This document shows positions 55,743-64,000 of a DNA stretch of 64,000 bases, one piece after another. How positions within the stretch are numbered: the stretch's first letter is position 1; each line of letters starts with the position of its first letter. The stretch lies in assembly GCA_016185245.1 (NCBI GenBank), contig JACPNZ010000009.1:124001-188000 (forward strand). The letters run 5' to 3'. Both the position numbers and the translations under genes were made by a program. The notes below the pieces were generated by a model, which saw nothing but the letters and a program-made list of their open reading frames with translations, was not told the origin of the DNA and did no database searches. The DNA is from Hyphomicrobiales bacterium. GTDB lineage: Bacteria; Pseudomonadota; Alphaproteobacteria; Rhizobiales; Aestuariivirgaceae.

Positions 55743-55943
55743 ATGCCCAAGATGAAGACCAAATCCTCGGCCAAGAAGCGCTTCAAGGTCACCGCTTCCG
55801 GCAAGATCCGCGCCGGCCAGGCGGGAAAACGCCACGGCATGATCAAGCGCACCAAGAAGCAGATCCGCAACCAGCGCGGCACCACCATCCTGTCCGCTGG
55901 CGATGCCCGGCTGATCAAGATCCACATGCCCTACGCGCGCTAG
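55743..55943 (+). CDS. rpmI: 50S ribosomal protein L35 (RpmI)
   Basis: 66 residues, very basic, with [20 protein letters not shown] at the start and the internal [20 protein letters not shown]. The length is typical. ATG 55743 follows AAAGGATAAAGCCAA. It is separated from infC by the feu-like genes and palindromes. rplT follows after 16 bases. Confidence 0.97.
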   Translation: MPKMKTKSSAKKRFKVTASGKIRAGQAGKRHGMIKRTKKQIRNQRGTTILSAGDARLIKIHMPYAR

Positions 55944-55959
55944 AAGGGGAGACTGAACC

Positions 55960-56313
55960 ATGCCACGTTCGAAAGGCGGGACCGTCGCCCGCAAGGCGCA
56001 CAAGAAGGTCATCGCCAAGGCCTCGGGCTATTTCAGCCGGCGCAAGAACATCTTCCGCGTCGCGGTGCAGGCGGTCGAGAAGGCCGAGCAGTACGGCTAC
56101 CGCGACCGGCGCACCAAGAAGCGCAACTTCCGCGCTTTGTGGATCCAGCGCATCAACGCCGCGACCCGCGATCTTGGCCTGACCTACGGCCGATTTATTC
56201 ACGGCCTGGCCAAGGCCGGGATCGAGGTGGACCGCAAGGTTCTCGCCGATCTTGCCGTGAACGATGCCGCGGGCTTCGCTGCCTTGGTCGAGAAGGCCAA
56301 AGCCGCTCAGTAA
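55960..56313 (+). CDS. rplT: 50S ribosomal protein L20 (RplT)
   Basis: 117 residues, basic N-terminal extension ([32 protein letters not shown]) and a globular C-terminal domain ([20 protein letters not shown]). L20 is needed early in 50S assembly and represses its own operon in many bacteria. AAGGGGAG precedes ATG 55960. Confidence 0.97.
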   Translation: MPRSKGGTVARKAHKKVIAKASGYFSRRKNIFRVAVQAVEKAEQYGYRDRRTKKRNFRALWIQRINAATRDLGLTYGRFIHGLAKAGIEVDRKVLADLAVNDAAGFAALVEKAKAAQ

Positions 56314-56346
56314 GCGGAACGTCCACGGAATATTCCGGATACCTTG

Positions 56347-56391
56347 ACCGGGTCATGCTGGCGTCGCGACGCCCGGCGGGCCCGGTTTTTT
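56347..56391 (+). terminator. Terminator/attenuator-like structure between rplT and pheS
   Basis: ACCGGG (56347-56352) can pair with CCCGGT (56381-56386), enclosing a perfectly self-complementary GGCGTCGCGACGCC (56360-56373), and a run of six T follows (56386-56391). This is the arrangement of an intrinsic terminator 18 bases before pheS. Since rplT and pheS normally share transcripts, attenuation of pheST is likely. No Phe-rich leader peptide was found. Confidence 0.55.
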
Positions 56392-56408
56392 CGAGTCTTG
56401 AGGGAACC

Positions 56409-57479
56409 ATGCAACTGCAATCGCTCGAAGCGGATGTGCTGGACCAGGTAGCGGCGGCCAGCGATGAAGCCGCCCTCGAGGCGGTGCGCGTTGCAACGCT
56501 GGGCAAGAAGGGCTCGATCTCCGAGCGCATGAAGTCCTTGGGCGCCATGGGGCCGGAGGAGCGCCGCGAGGCCGGGGCCGCCCTCAATCTCCTCAAGGAC
56601 AAGGTGGCCGAGGCGCTGGCCGCCCGCAAGATGGCGCTGCAGGAAGCCGCCCTCGAAGCCCGGCTTCTCACCGAGAAGATCGATGTGACGCTGCCCGTCC
56701 GCCCGCAAGGCCAGGGCACCATCCATCCGGTGTCGCAGGTCTGGGAAGAGGTCGTGCAGATTTTCGGCGATCTGGGCTTCGCCGTGGCCGAGGGTCCGCA
56801 TATCGAGGACGATTTCAACAACTTCACGGCGCTGAACATTCCGCCCGAGCATCCGGCCCGCCAGGAACACGACACCTTCTATTTCAACGAGAAGCCTGAC
56901 GGCTCGCGCATGCTGCTGCGCACCCATACGAGCCCGGTGCAGATCCGCACCATGCTAGCGTCGAAACCGCCGATCCGCATCATCGCTCCGGGGCGCACCT
57001 ATCGCTGCGATAGCGACATGACCCACACGCCGATGTTCAACCAGATCGAAGGCCTGGTGATCGACGAGATCACGCATCTCGGCCATCTCAAATGGGTGCT
57101 GGCCGAATTCTGCAAGGCCTTCTTCGAAGTGGACGATGTCAAGATGCGCTTCCGCGCCTCGCATTTCCCGTTCACCGAGCCCTCGATGGAAGTCGACATC
57201 AACTATACCCGCGAGGGTGGCCGGCTGGTCATCGGCCAGGGAGACTCGTGGCTGGAAATCCTCGGCTCCGGCATGGTGCACCCGAATGTCATCCGCTCCG
57301 GCGGCATCGATCCCGGCAAATACCAGGGCTTCGCCTTCGGCATGGGGCTCGACCGCATCGCCATGCTGAAATACGGCATCCCCGACTTGCGCGCCTTCTT
57401 CGAAGCCGATTTGCGCTGGCTCCGCCATTACGGCTTCCGCGCCCTGCAGGTGCCGACGCTGGCGGGAGGGCTCACATGA
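56409..57479 (+). CDS. pheS: Phenylalanyl-tRNA synthetase alpha subunit
   Basis: 356 residues. The N-terminal coiled coil (about 1-90) binds tRNA. The class II catalytic core has motif 1 near [17 protein letters not shown], motif 2 [23 protein letters not shown] and motif 3 [21 protein letters not shown] 56409 gives the normal N terminus, though the frame is open upstream through the attenuator. It overlaps pheT by ATGA. Confidence 0.97.
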   Translation: MQLQSLEADVLDQVAAASDEAALEAVRVATLGKKGSISERMKSLGAMGPEERREAGAALNLLKDKVAEALAARKMALQEAALEARLLTEKIDVTLPVRPQGQGTIHPVSQVWEEVVQIFGDLGFAVAEGPHIEDDFNNFTALNIPPEHPARQEHDTFYFNEKPDGSRMLLRTHTSPVQIRTMLASKPPIRIIAPGRTYRCDSDMTHTPMFNQIEGLVIDEITHLGHLKWVLAEFCKAFFEVDDVKMRFRASHFPFTEPSMEVDINYTREGGRLVIGQGDSWLEILGSGMVHPNVIRSGGIDPGKYQGFAFGMGLDRIAMLKYGIPDLRAFFEADLRWLRHYGFRALQVPTLAGGLT

Positions 57480-59869
57480 AATTCACCTTCTCCTGGCTCA
57501 AGGATCATCTCGATACCACCGCAAGCCTCGATCAGATTGTCGAAGGGCTGATCGGCGTCGGCCTCGAAGTCGAAGAAGTCTCGGACCTGACGAAGGCGCT
57601 GGCGCCGTTCAAAGTCGCCTATGTGCGCGACGCGGTCAAACATCCCAATGCTGACAAGCTCCGCCTGTGCGCAGTCGAAACCGACGATGGCGTCAAGCAG
57701 GTCGTCTGCGGGGCGCCCAATGCCCGGACCGGCATGAAGGGCATCGTGGCGCTGCCCGGCGCCTATATTCCGGGAACCAAGGTCACCCTGGAAAAAGGCG
57801 TGATCCGTGGCATGGAAAGCCAGGCCATGCTGTGCTCGGAGCGCGAGCTTCTGATTTCCGACGAGCACAACGGCATCATCGAGGTGGAGAGCCACTGGGC
57901 CATCGGCACGCCGGCGGTCAAGGCACTCGGCCTCGACGATCCGATGCTCTATCTGAAGGTCACACCCAACCGCCCCGACGCGCTTGGCGTTCGCGGCATC
58001 GCCCGCGATCTGGCGGCAAAGGGCCTGGGCAAGCTCAAGCCGCTCGAAGCCGCGCCGGTTGTCGGCACATTCTCATCGCCCATCAAGGTGACCCTCGATT
58101 TCCCCGGCAACGACACGAAGCCCTGTCCCTTATTCGTCGGCCGCTACTTCCGGGGTGTGAAGAATGGCCCCTCGCCCGACTGGCTGAAGCGCCGCCTGCG
58201 GGTCATCGGCCTCCGGCCCATTTCGGTGCTGGTCGACATCACCAACTACATCACCTTCACCTACGGCCGGCCGCTGCATGTGTTCGATGCGAAGAAAGTA
58301 AACGGCAACATCGGTGCAAGACTGGCCCGCGACGGCGAAACCATCGCGGCCCTCGACGGCAAGACCTATGACCTCACGTCCGCCATGACGGTCATCGCCG
58401 ATGCGGCCGGCCCCGAGGCGATCGCCGGAGTGATCGGCGGCGAGCCCTCGGGCTGTTCCGAGACGACGACCGAAGTATTCCTCGAGGCCGCCTATTTCGA
58501 TCCTCTGCGCACCGCCGCCACGGGGCGCAAGCTCGGCATAGCGTCCGATGCCCGCTACCGCTTCGAGCGCGGCGTCGATCCGGCCTTCACCCAAACCGGC
58601 GCCGAAATCGCTAGCGCCATGATCCTCAAACTGTGCGGCGGTGAGGCCTCGCATCTGGAAATCGCCGGCGCCGCGCCCGATACTTCCCGCAGCTTCACCC
58701 TGCGCGCCGCCCGGGTCAAATCCCTGGGCGGGGCCGATGTTCCGTTGACCGAGCAATCACGCATTCTCACGGCCCTCGGCTTCGGCGTCAGTGAAACCGC
58801 CGAAGGCCTTTCCTGTGCGGTTCCCTCCTGGCGGCCCGATGTCCATGGCGAGGCCGATCTGGTGGAAGAAGTCTGCCGCATCGTCGGCCTCGACAACATC
58901 CCGTTCGCCGCCATGGAGCGCGGCCATGCCGTTGCCCGCCCGGTACTCAATCCCCTGCAGAAGCGCATGCTGGCGGCCAGGCGAACCCTTGCATCGCGCG
59001 GCTTCAACGAGGCGGTCACCTGGTCCTTCATCCCCGAGGCCCATGCGGCGCTGTTCGGCGGCGGCCAGCCCGACTTGAAGCTCGCCAATCCGATCTCCTC
59101 GGAACTGACCGACATGCGGCCCTCGCTCATCCCCAACCTCATCGCCGCGGCGGGCCGCAACATCGACCGTGGCTTCGCCGACCTGGCGCTCTTCGAAGTG
59201 GGCCACGCCTATGCCGGCGATAGGCCCGAGGACGAGACGCTGCGCGCCGCCGGCCTCCGTCGTGGGGCGGCGGTCGCCCGCAACTGGCAGGGTGGGGCCC
59301 GCGCCGTCGATGCATACGATGCCAAGGCCGATGCGCTTTCCGTGTTGGAAGCGGCGGGCGCTCCCATTGCCACCGTGCAGGTCGTGGCCGAGGCTCCCGC
59401 CTGGTATCATCCCGGGCGCTCCGGCACCATCCAGATGGGGCCGCAGAACAAGCTTGCCCATTTCGGCGAAATTCACCCCCGCGTCCTTGCCGCCATGGAT
59501 GTGAAGGGCCCGCTGGTTGCCTTCGAGGTGGTGCTCAACGCCATTCCGGGCGCCAAGACCAAGGGTGCCGCGCGCCCCGCCCTCAATGCCTCGGACCTCA
59601 TGGCGGTTGCCCGCGACTTCGCCTTCGTCGTCGACGATGGGGTCGAGGCGGACAAACTGGTGAAGGCGGCGAAAAGCGCCGACCGGGTGCTGATCACCGA
59701 GGTTGCGGTGTTCGACCTGTTCAAGCTCGACGGGGCTAAAAAGTCGCTGGCCATCGAAATCACCCTCAGCCCGCGCGACAAAACTTTGACCGAGGCCGAA
59801 ATCGACGCCGTCTCGGCCAAGATCATCGCCAGCGTCCAGAAAGCAACGGGCGGCATATTGCGCAGCTAG
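57476..59869 (+). CDS. pheT: Phenylalanyl-tRNA synthetase beta subunit
   Basis: 797 residues. In order: N-terminal domain ([18 protein letters not shown]), EMAP-like tRNA-binding domain (about 40-150, [15 protein letters not shown]), B3/4 editing domain (about 210-380, [12 protein letters not shown]), B5 domain (about 400-470), inactive synthetase-like core, and C-terminal ferredoxin-fold anticodon-binding domain ending in [13 protein letters not shown]. It forms the alpha2beta2 enzyme with PheS and hydrolyses mischarged Tyr-tRNA(Phe). The ATGA overlap ensures coupled translation. Confidence 0.97.
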   Translation: MKFTFSWLKDHLDTTASLDQIVEGLIGVGLEVEEVSDLTKALAPFKVAYVRDAVKHPNADKLRLCAVETDDGVKQVVCGAPNARTGMKGIVALPGAYIPGTKVTLEKGVIRGMESQAMLCSERELLISDEHNGIIEVESHWAIGTPAVKALGLDDPMLYLKVTPNRPDALGVRGIARDLAAKGLGKLKPLEAAPVVGTFSSPIKVTLDFPGNDTKPCPLFVGRYFRGVKNGPSPDWLKRRLRVIGLRPISVLVDITNYITFTYGRPLHVFDAKKVNGNIGARLARDGETIAALDGKTYDLTSAMTVIADAAGPEAIAGVIGGEPSGCSETTTEVFLEAAYFDPLRTAATGRKLGIASDARYRFERGVDPAFTQTGAEIASAMILKLCGGEASHLEIAGAAPDTSRSFTLRAARVKSLGGADVPLTEQSRILTALGFGVSETAEGLSCAVPSWRPDVHGEADLVEEVCRIVGLDNIPFAAMERGHAVARPVLNPLQKRMLAARRTLASRGFNEAVTWSFIPEAHAALFGGGQPDLKLANPISSELTDMRPSLIPNLIAAAGRNIDRGFADLALFEVGHAYAGDRPEDETLRAAGLRRGAAVARNWQGGARAVDAYDAKADALSVLEAAGAPIATVQVVAEAPAWYHPGRSGTIQMGPQNKLAHFGEIHPRVLAAMDVKGPLVAFEVVLNAIPGAKTKGAARPALNASDLMAVARDFAFVVDDGVEADKLVKAAKSADRVLITEVAVFDLFKLDGAKKSLAIEITLSPRDKTLTEAEIDAVSAKIIASVQKATGGILRS

Positions 59870-59888
59870 CAAATCGGAGGAGTCTCCC

Positions 59889-61514
59889 ATGGCCAAGGCG
59901 AAGTCCGGCGACATGCGCAAGGTTCTCATTGAACTCGCCGTTCATCGCAAGAAGAGTGCGCCCACCGACATGCGCGCCGCCTTCGTCCGTGATCCCAAGC
60001 GCTTCGCGAGCTTCTCGGCCAAGGCTGGCGACCTGCTGCTCGACTATTCCAAATGCGCCGTCAATGCCCGCACCATGAAGCTGCTCGGTCAGCTTGCCAA
60101 GGCTGCCGACGTGGCGGGCAAGCGTGATCGGATGTTTGACGGCGCCATCATCAACACCACCGAAAACCGCGCGGTTCTCCACACGGCACTGCGCAACCGT
60201 GCCAACACCCCCGTCAAGGTCGACGGCCGGGACGTGATGCCCGAGGTCAATGCGGTGCTCGCCGCCATGGCCCGCTTTGCCAATGAGGTGCGGGCGAGTG
60301 CCATCACCGATGTGGTCAATATCGGCATTGGCGGCTCGGACCTAGGCCCCGCCATGACCACCCTGGCGCTCGCTCCCTATCACGATGGGCCGCGGCTTCA
60401 CTACGTCTCCAACGTCGACGGCGCCCATATCGCCGACACGCTCAAGACGCTCAATCCCGAATCGACCCTGTTCCTCATCGCGTCCAAGACCTTCACCACC
60501 ATCGAGACCATGACCAATGCCAGGACTGCGAGGAGCTGGATCGCCGGACGGCTGGGCGAAAGGGCGGTGGGTGCCCATTTCGCCGCGATCTCAACGGCGA
60601 TCGACAAGGTCAAGGCCTTCGGCATCGAAGAGTCCCGCATCTTCGGCTTCTGGGACTGGGTGGGCGGACGCTATTCGATCTGGTCGGCCATCGGCCTGCC
60701 GCTGATGATCGCCGTCGGCCCGGAAAACTTCGGCCGCTTCCTCGACGGCGGCCACGCCATGGACCGGCATTTCCGCGAGGCGGCTCTCTCCGAAAATCTC
60801 CCCATGCTGATGGGCCTCATCGGCATCTGGCACCGCAATGTCTGCAATTACCCCTCGCGCGCCATCATTCCCTATGACCAGCGCCTTTCCCGCTTTCCCG
60901 CCTATCTGCAACAGCTCGATATGGAATCGAACGGCAAGCATGTGAGGAAGGACGGCACCGGGTCAAAGCTCCAGACCGGCCCCATCGTCTGGGGCGAGCC
61001 CGGAACCAACGGTCAGCACGCCTTCTTCCAACTCTTGCACCAGGGCACCGGCATCATTCCGGTGGAATTCCTGATCGCCGCCGAGCCGCACGAGCAAGGC
61101 ATGGACATTCATCACACGCTGCTCGTGGCCAATTGCCTGGCCCAGTCCCAGGCCCTGATGAAGGGCCGCACGCTCAAGGAAGCGGAAGCCCAGCTCCTCG
61201 CCATGGGCAAGGGCAAGGAGGAGGCAAAACGCCTGGCGCCGCATCGCGTCTTCTCCGGCAACCGCCCGACGCTGACGCTCGTCTATCGCAAGCTCGATCC
61301 CTTTACGCTCGGCCGGCTCATCGCCCTTTACGAGCACCGGGTCTTCGTCGAGGCCGCCATCTGGGACATCAACGCCTTCGACCAGTGGGGGGTGGAGCTT
61401 GGCAAGGAACTGGCAACCGGGTTGCAGCCGGTGGTCGAAGGCAAGGCGGCAACAGCCGATCTCGACGGCTCGACGGCGGGCCTTGCCGCCTATCTCCGGG
61501 CTTTGCGCAAGTAG
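59889..61514 (+). CDS. pgi: Glucose-6-phosphate isomerase
   Basis: 541 residues, the long bacterial/eukaryotic form. The two SIS domains have the signatures [37 protein letters not shown] and the catalytic Glu in [19 protein letters not shown]; the ring-opening His is in [10 protein letters not shown]. It links glucose-6-phosphate from Pgm and glycogen to fructose-6-phosphate. GGAGGAG precedes ATG 59889. It starts 19 bases after pheT, and its stop is 5 bases from the convergent ATP-grasp-like gene. Confidence 0.97.
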   Translation: MAKAKSGDMRKVLIELAVHRKKSAPTDMRAAFVRDPKRFASFSAKAGDLLLDYSKCAVNARTMKLLGQLAKAADVAGKRDRMFDGAIINTTENRAVLHTALRNRANTPVKVDGRDVMPEVNAVLAAMARFANEVRASAITDVVNIGIGGSDLGPAMTTLALAPYHDGPRLHYVSNVDGAHIADTLKTLNPESTLFLIASKTFTTIETMTNARTARSWIAGRLGERAVGAHFAAISTAIDKVKAFGIEESRIFGFWDWVGGRYSIWSAIGLPLMIAVGPENFGRFLDGGHAMDRHFREAALSENLPMLMGLIGIWHRNVCNYPSRAIIPYDQRLSRFPAYLQQLDMESNGKHVRKDGTGSKLQTGPIVWGEPGTNGQHAFFQLLHQGTGIIPVEFLIAAEPHEQGMDIHHTLLVANCLAQSQALMKGRTLKEAEAQLLAMGKGKEEAKRLAPHRVFSGNRPTLTLVYRKLDPFTLGRLIALYEHRVFVEAAIWDINAFDQWGVELGKELATGLQPVVEGKAATADLDGSTAGLAAYLRALRK

Positions 61515-61519
61515 GTTCC

Positions 61520-62503
61520 TCACGACGCCAGGGCTCGGGTTTTTTCGACCAGCGCCCGGGCAACGATGTCGAAGGCCCCGGTCTGGTCGATCATCTCGCG
61601 ACGTCCCAGTTCCAGGGCTTTCCTCCGGCCGTTCTTTTCGACATCGCCGAGCAGGAGCCGAAGCTTGATGCCGCCGCCCTGGTTGGACGAGAAATGCCAG
61701 GTATTGCCGCCGGGATTGCACTCGAGAAAATAGGGAATTCCGGTCGCGGCTTCGGTGATGATGTCGATGGCCAGGAGCGGAATCTCGGCGAACTCCTGGC
61801 CGACCTTCCTGGCCATGGCCATCAAGTCATCGGCAACGCCCCATTGTCTCCGCAGCGTTCCGCCCTGAACCGCAATCGCCGCCGTCTCCAGCACAGGATC
61901 GGGCGAGTCGAGCGGCGGGCGGGGCGTGGTGTGCGAGCCGCTCGCCGCATAGATCGGCTCGCCCAGAAAAGTCAGTACCCGGTTGTAGGTGATATGCGAT
62001 CCGGTATCGATGAACTTCTGAGCCAGGTAGCCTTCGCGATCCCGGTGAATGGGATGACCGGCCGGAAAATCACCGGGTGCTATGGCCTCCGCCCGCACCC
62101 GCCGGAACAGATGCACGCCGGTGCCCTTCGAGGTGAGCGACATGGGCTTCAGGATCACCAACGGGCCGAACATGATGGGATCGAGCTTCATGCCGAACTT
62201 GAACGGCAGGAGAGACGGCACCCTCACGCCGGCATTGGCCACCCGCTTCGCCTGGGCGAGCTTCGAAATGGCGAAGCTCTTGAGGACGGTGCCCCGCGGG
62301 ATCGGCAACGCAAAGGTCGGGTTCAGGGCGACCACCAAGGTCGGCTTCTCCCAGGCGGCAGCCGGCATCGGCCCGGCGGCATCAAACGGGCAATAATAAA
62401 CTTTGATCGTCGGGTCGATGTCGACCACCTTCTGGGCGATTTCCTTGAAGTCGCGCTCATACTCGGGGCCGCGGTGGATGATGATCAGGGTGTAACCGGT
62501 CAT
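61520..62503 (-). CDS. ATP-grasp-like protein of unknown substrate
   Basis: About 327 residues from ATG 62503. The C-terminal half looks like an ATP-grasp fold: MFGPLVILKPMSLTSKGTGV (ATP-lysine region), REGYLAQKFIDTGSH and the metal-binding strand AIDIITEAATGIPYFLECNPGGN, with the conserved Glu-x-Asn pair. These enzymes ligate a carboxylate to an amine or thiol through an acyl-phosphate. The N-terminal half (LIIIHRGPEYERDF, KPTLVVALNPTFAL) is not assigned. It lies 16 bases downstream of a methyltransferase-like gene; the pair may act on the same product, which cannot be identified. No nearby precursor-peptide gene was seen. Confidence 0.62.
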   Translation of the reverse strand: MTGYTLIIIHRGPEYERDFKEIAQKVVDIDPTIKVYYCPFDAAGPMPAAAWEKPTLVVALNPTFALPIPRGTVLKSFAISKLAQAKRVANAGVRVPSLLPFKFGMKLDPIMFGPLVILKPMSLTSKGTGVHLFRRVRAEAIAPGDFPAGHPIHRDREGYLAQKFIDTGSHITYNRVLTFLGEPIYAASGSHTTPRPPLDSPDPVLETAAIAVQGGTLRRQWGVADDLMAMARKVGQEFAEIPLLAIDIITEAATGIPYFLECNPGGNTWHFSSNQGGGIKLRLLLGDVEKNGRRKALELGRREMIDQTGAFDIVARALVEKTRALAS

Positions 62504-62519
62504 TGCCCCAGAATGCCCA

Positions 62520-63308
62520 TCAGTCCGGGCGCTTGACGAAGGTGAGGATGGGACAGCATGCGGCAAGATCATAGCCGCCGCAGGGGTGGAATTCGACGCC
62601 GCCGGCCGCGGCGGGAATGCAGCCCAGGAATTCGGCGCGATTGGGAAACGAATAGACCACCGGCGAACCGCGATAGATGTCGATCGTGTCGATCGCCTGC
62701 CGCGGCCAGCCGGTCCGTTCCGACAGCCCGTCGCGGTCGGGGAACAGCTGCTCGAAGCGCTCGAGGATGCGAGCGACGGGAACTGAAGCGCCCTCTTCCG
62801 CGCCTATCAGCATGGCCAGTTGCCACTTGAAGGCGTGAAAGTTGATCGGCGCCGGCGACCAGGCGACCTTCATGAGGTGCTGCACCGTGAAGGGCCGGGC
62901 CGGGCGTTCGAATAGCCGGCAGGCAAAACGGCCCCCCGGCCGCAGCAGGCCGAGAACAAGCCCTAGCAGGCGGGCGATGTCGGCGGTGTGGGCAATATTG
63001 TTGAGGCTGCCGTCGCCGACGATCGCCGCGAAGCTGCCGGCCGGTTGGCGAATTTCCAGCCAGTCGCCGGCGATGGCTTTCTTGCTGCCGGTATCGCCCG
63101 GCCAGAGATTGGCGATCATCGCCGGGTTCTTGTCCATGGCCAGAAGCTCAGGGAACATGCCGGCAAGCTCCGGGGTCACGCCCAGCAGGAATACCCGGCC
63201 GTCCGCGCTTCCCACCAGGGATCGAATTCCTGCCACCACCTCGGCGCTGGGGCGAAGCGGCGGCCCGAGCTTCTCCCACTGGGCATGATATGTCCGCCAA
63301 TGATTCAT
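62520..63308 (-). CDS. Class I SAM-dependent methyltransferase-like protein
   Basis: 262 residues from ATG 63308 with AGGAGG upstream. A Rossmann-type core is suggested by VFLLGVTPELAGMFP in place of the usual glycine-rich motif I, MDKNPAMIANLWPGD (acidic end of strand 2), AAIVGDGSLNNI (motif II) and LLRPGGRFACRLFERP (motif III). The degenerate motif I leaves some doubt about SAM binding. A C-terminal region with two Cys pairs (GCIPAAAGG, YDLAACCPIL) is unassigned. It is the upstream partner of the ATP-grasp-like gene. Confidence 0.68.
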   Translation of the reverse strand: MNHWRTYHAQWEKLGPPLRPSAEVVAGIRSLVGSADGRVFLLGVTPELAGMFPELLAMDKNPAMIANLWPGDTGSKKAIAGDWLEIRQPAGSFAAIVGDGSLNNIAHTADIARLLGLVLGLLRPGGRFACRLFERPARPFTVQHLMKVAWSPAPINFHAFKWQLAMLIGAEEGASVPVARILERFEQLFPDRDGLSERTGWPRQAIDTIDIYRGSPVVYSFPNRAEFLGCIPAAAGGVEFHPCGGYDLAACCPILTFVKRPD

Positions 63309-63378
63309 GCCTCCTCCTGGGCGGCACTCTAGGATATTCACTCCGCGGTTCAATTTCTTTCGTCGCCCGTGTCCGAGG

Positions 63379-64000
63379 TCATGGCCCCGGCGCTGCATGG
63401 CGGCGCAGCACCTCGGAACGGCGCCGGTAAAGTTCGTCAGCCCGGGCAAGGCCCATGTGGCCGATGCAGACGTCGATCTCGGTAGCGATGGCCTCGATCA
63501 GCTGGGTGACGCCTTTCTCACCCGCCGCCCCCAGGGCATAGGCATAGGCGCGGCCGAGCAGCACGCCCCTGGCGCCCAGCGCCAATGCCTTCACCACATG
63601 GCTGCCGCGCCGCACCCCGCCGTCGATCAGCACGTCGAGTCTTTCGCCGACGGCGGCAACGATTTCCGGCAGAACCGAAACGGTCGAGGGCGAACAGTCG
63701 AGCTGGCGCCCGCCGTGGTTCGACACCACGATGGCGTCGGCCCCCAGTTCCGCACAACGGAGCGCATCCTCCGCCGCCAGAATGCCCTTGATCACCAGCC
63801 GGCCCTTCCAGCGCTGGCGGATGCGCTTCATATCCTCCCAGTTGGTCGACGGGTCGAGTTCGCCGGTAAGCTTCGAGGCCTGCTCGAGAACCCGCCGGCC
63901 ATATTGCGGTTGGTCGCGCAGATTGCCGATGCGCAAGGGGCCGCCTGCGGCGATCCTGAGGCACCACATTGGCCTGGCCAGTAGGCCGAGTGCGATACGT
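63379..64000 (-). CDS. FMN-dependent alpha-hydroxy-acid dehydrogenase (LldD-like), 5' part outside the window
   Basis: Only the C-terminal part is present, about 207 codons; the frame remains open to base 64000 (upstream residues read ARPMWCLR), so the gene is cut by the window, not naturally short. The TIM-barrel half shows RLVIKGILAAEDA, the catalytic His in VVSNHGGRQLD and the FMN-phosphate loop LIDGGVRRGSHVVKALALGA. Members oxidise L-lactate, glycolate or mandelate. The substrate cannot be judged from this half. It reads toward the methyltransferase gene with about 70 bases between. Confidence 0.9.
   Translation of the reverse strand, partial: RIALGLLARPMWCLRIAAGGPLRIGNLRDQPQYGRRVLEQASKLTGELDPSTNWEDMKRIRQRWKGRLVIKGILAAEDALRCAELGADAIVVSNHGGRQLDCSPSTVSVLPEIVAAVGERLDVLIDGGVRRGSHVVKALALGARGVLLGRAYAYALGAAGEKGVTQLIEAIATEIDVCIGHMGLARADELYRRRSEVLRRHAAPGP

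Noticed and set aside
56355-56408. Possible leader peptide before pheS starting at ATG 56355
   Set aside because: It is in frame with pheS and has only one Phe before reaching the true start, so it does not resemble a phenylalanine-rich attenuator peptide.
63379-63969. Truncated hydroxy-acid dehydrogenase considered as a pseudogene starting at ATG 63969
   Set aside because: The frame continues to the window edge with family-like residues (GLLARPMWCLR), so the shortness is due to the window boundary.

Overview
The window is a GC-rich, densely packed alphaproteobacterial chromosome segment. Several things point to Hyphomicrobiales (Rhizobiales): the lptC-lptA-lptB-rpoN-hpf-ptsN block, a DUF1150 gene beside hsp20, a SenC/RegB/RegA redox set, a FeuN/FeuP/FeuQ-like set, an intracellular PhaZ, and dispersed palindromes beginning GAGCATGTTCCG. 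The genus cannot be read from the sequence. Many genes overlap by ATGA, GTGA or TGATG. No gene-free stretch exceeds about 260 bases. The longest are 49577-49834, 23247-23480, 55526-55742 and 21224-21417, and they hold promoters, hairpins or nothing recognisable. I saw no CRISPR array, rRNA, insertion sequence or prophage.

Layout. 1-7321 (+): a glycogen operon with glgA (truncated by the window edge), pgm, a fused GlgX-MalQ protein and a NudK-like Nudix hydrolase. 7293-11300 (-): a MacA/MacB-type export system followed by a FAS1-like dehydratase. 11401-12195: an ABHD10-like hydrolase. 12185-14841 (-): GST, queG, SDR. 14984-16752: uppP against an NDUFA9-like protein. 16880-22501 (+): tRNA-Leu(CAG), an RNase D-like nuclease, lptC, lptA, lptB, rpoN, hpf and ptsN. 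22556-23246 (-): DUF1150 and hsp20.

23481-32578 (+) is a nucleoside uptake and salvage cluster. A BMP-type ABC importer is followed by cdd, purine nucleoside phosphorylase, deoA and deoB. A small toxin-antitoxin-like module with its own promoter and palindromic operator sits between cdd and the phosphorylase. 32638-34206 holds a secreted protein and a MltB-like transglycosylase. 34352-34838 is a decayed locus in which an ECF sigma factor fragment is fused in frame to what looks like a piece of a ChrR-type cupin anti-sigma factor. 34837-38195 is a sugar-acid or sugar catabolic locus (aldo/keto reductase and GntR regulator, divergent from a UxaA-type dehydratase) with a palindromic operator between the two arms. 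A class A penicillin-binding protein follows.

40347-42322 (-): YgjP-like metallopeptidase and PhaZ. 42413-45038: senC divergent from regB-regA. 45039-49576 (-): HAD nucleotidase, argB, ysxC, yidC, rnpA, rpmH. 49835-52350 (+): an orphan sensor kinase and a P1 peptidase. 52458-61514 (+): infC, the feuN/P/Q-like genes, two large hairpins, rpmI, rplT, pheS, pheT and pgi. 61520-64000 (-): an ATP-grasp-like protein, an unusual methyltransferase and a truncated FMN-dependent alpha-hydroxy-acid dehydrogenase.

Most of the window is conserved core metabolism and envelope biogenesis. The best leads are the toxin-antitoxin module inside the nucleoside operon, the sigma/anti-sigma chimera, the ATP-grasp and methyltransferase pair, the glycine/aspartate-rich FeuN-like protein, the KNG motif in the penicillin-binding protein and the GlgX-MalQ fusion with no obvious standard start codon. 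All assignments come from reading motifs and recalled families; no search was run.
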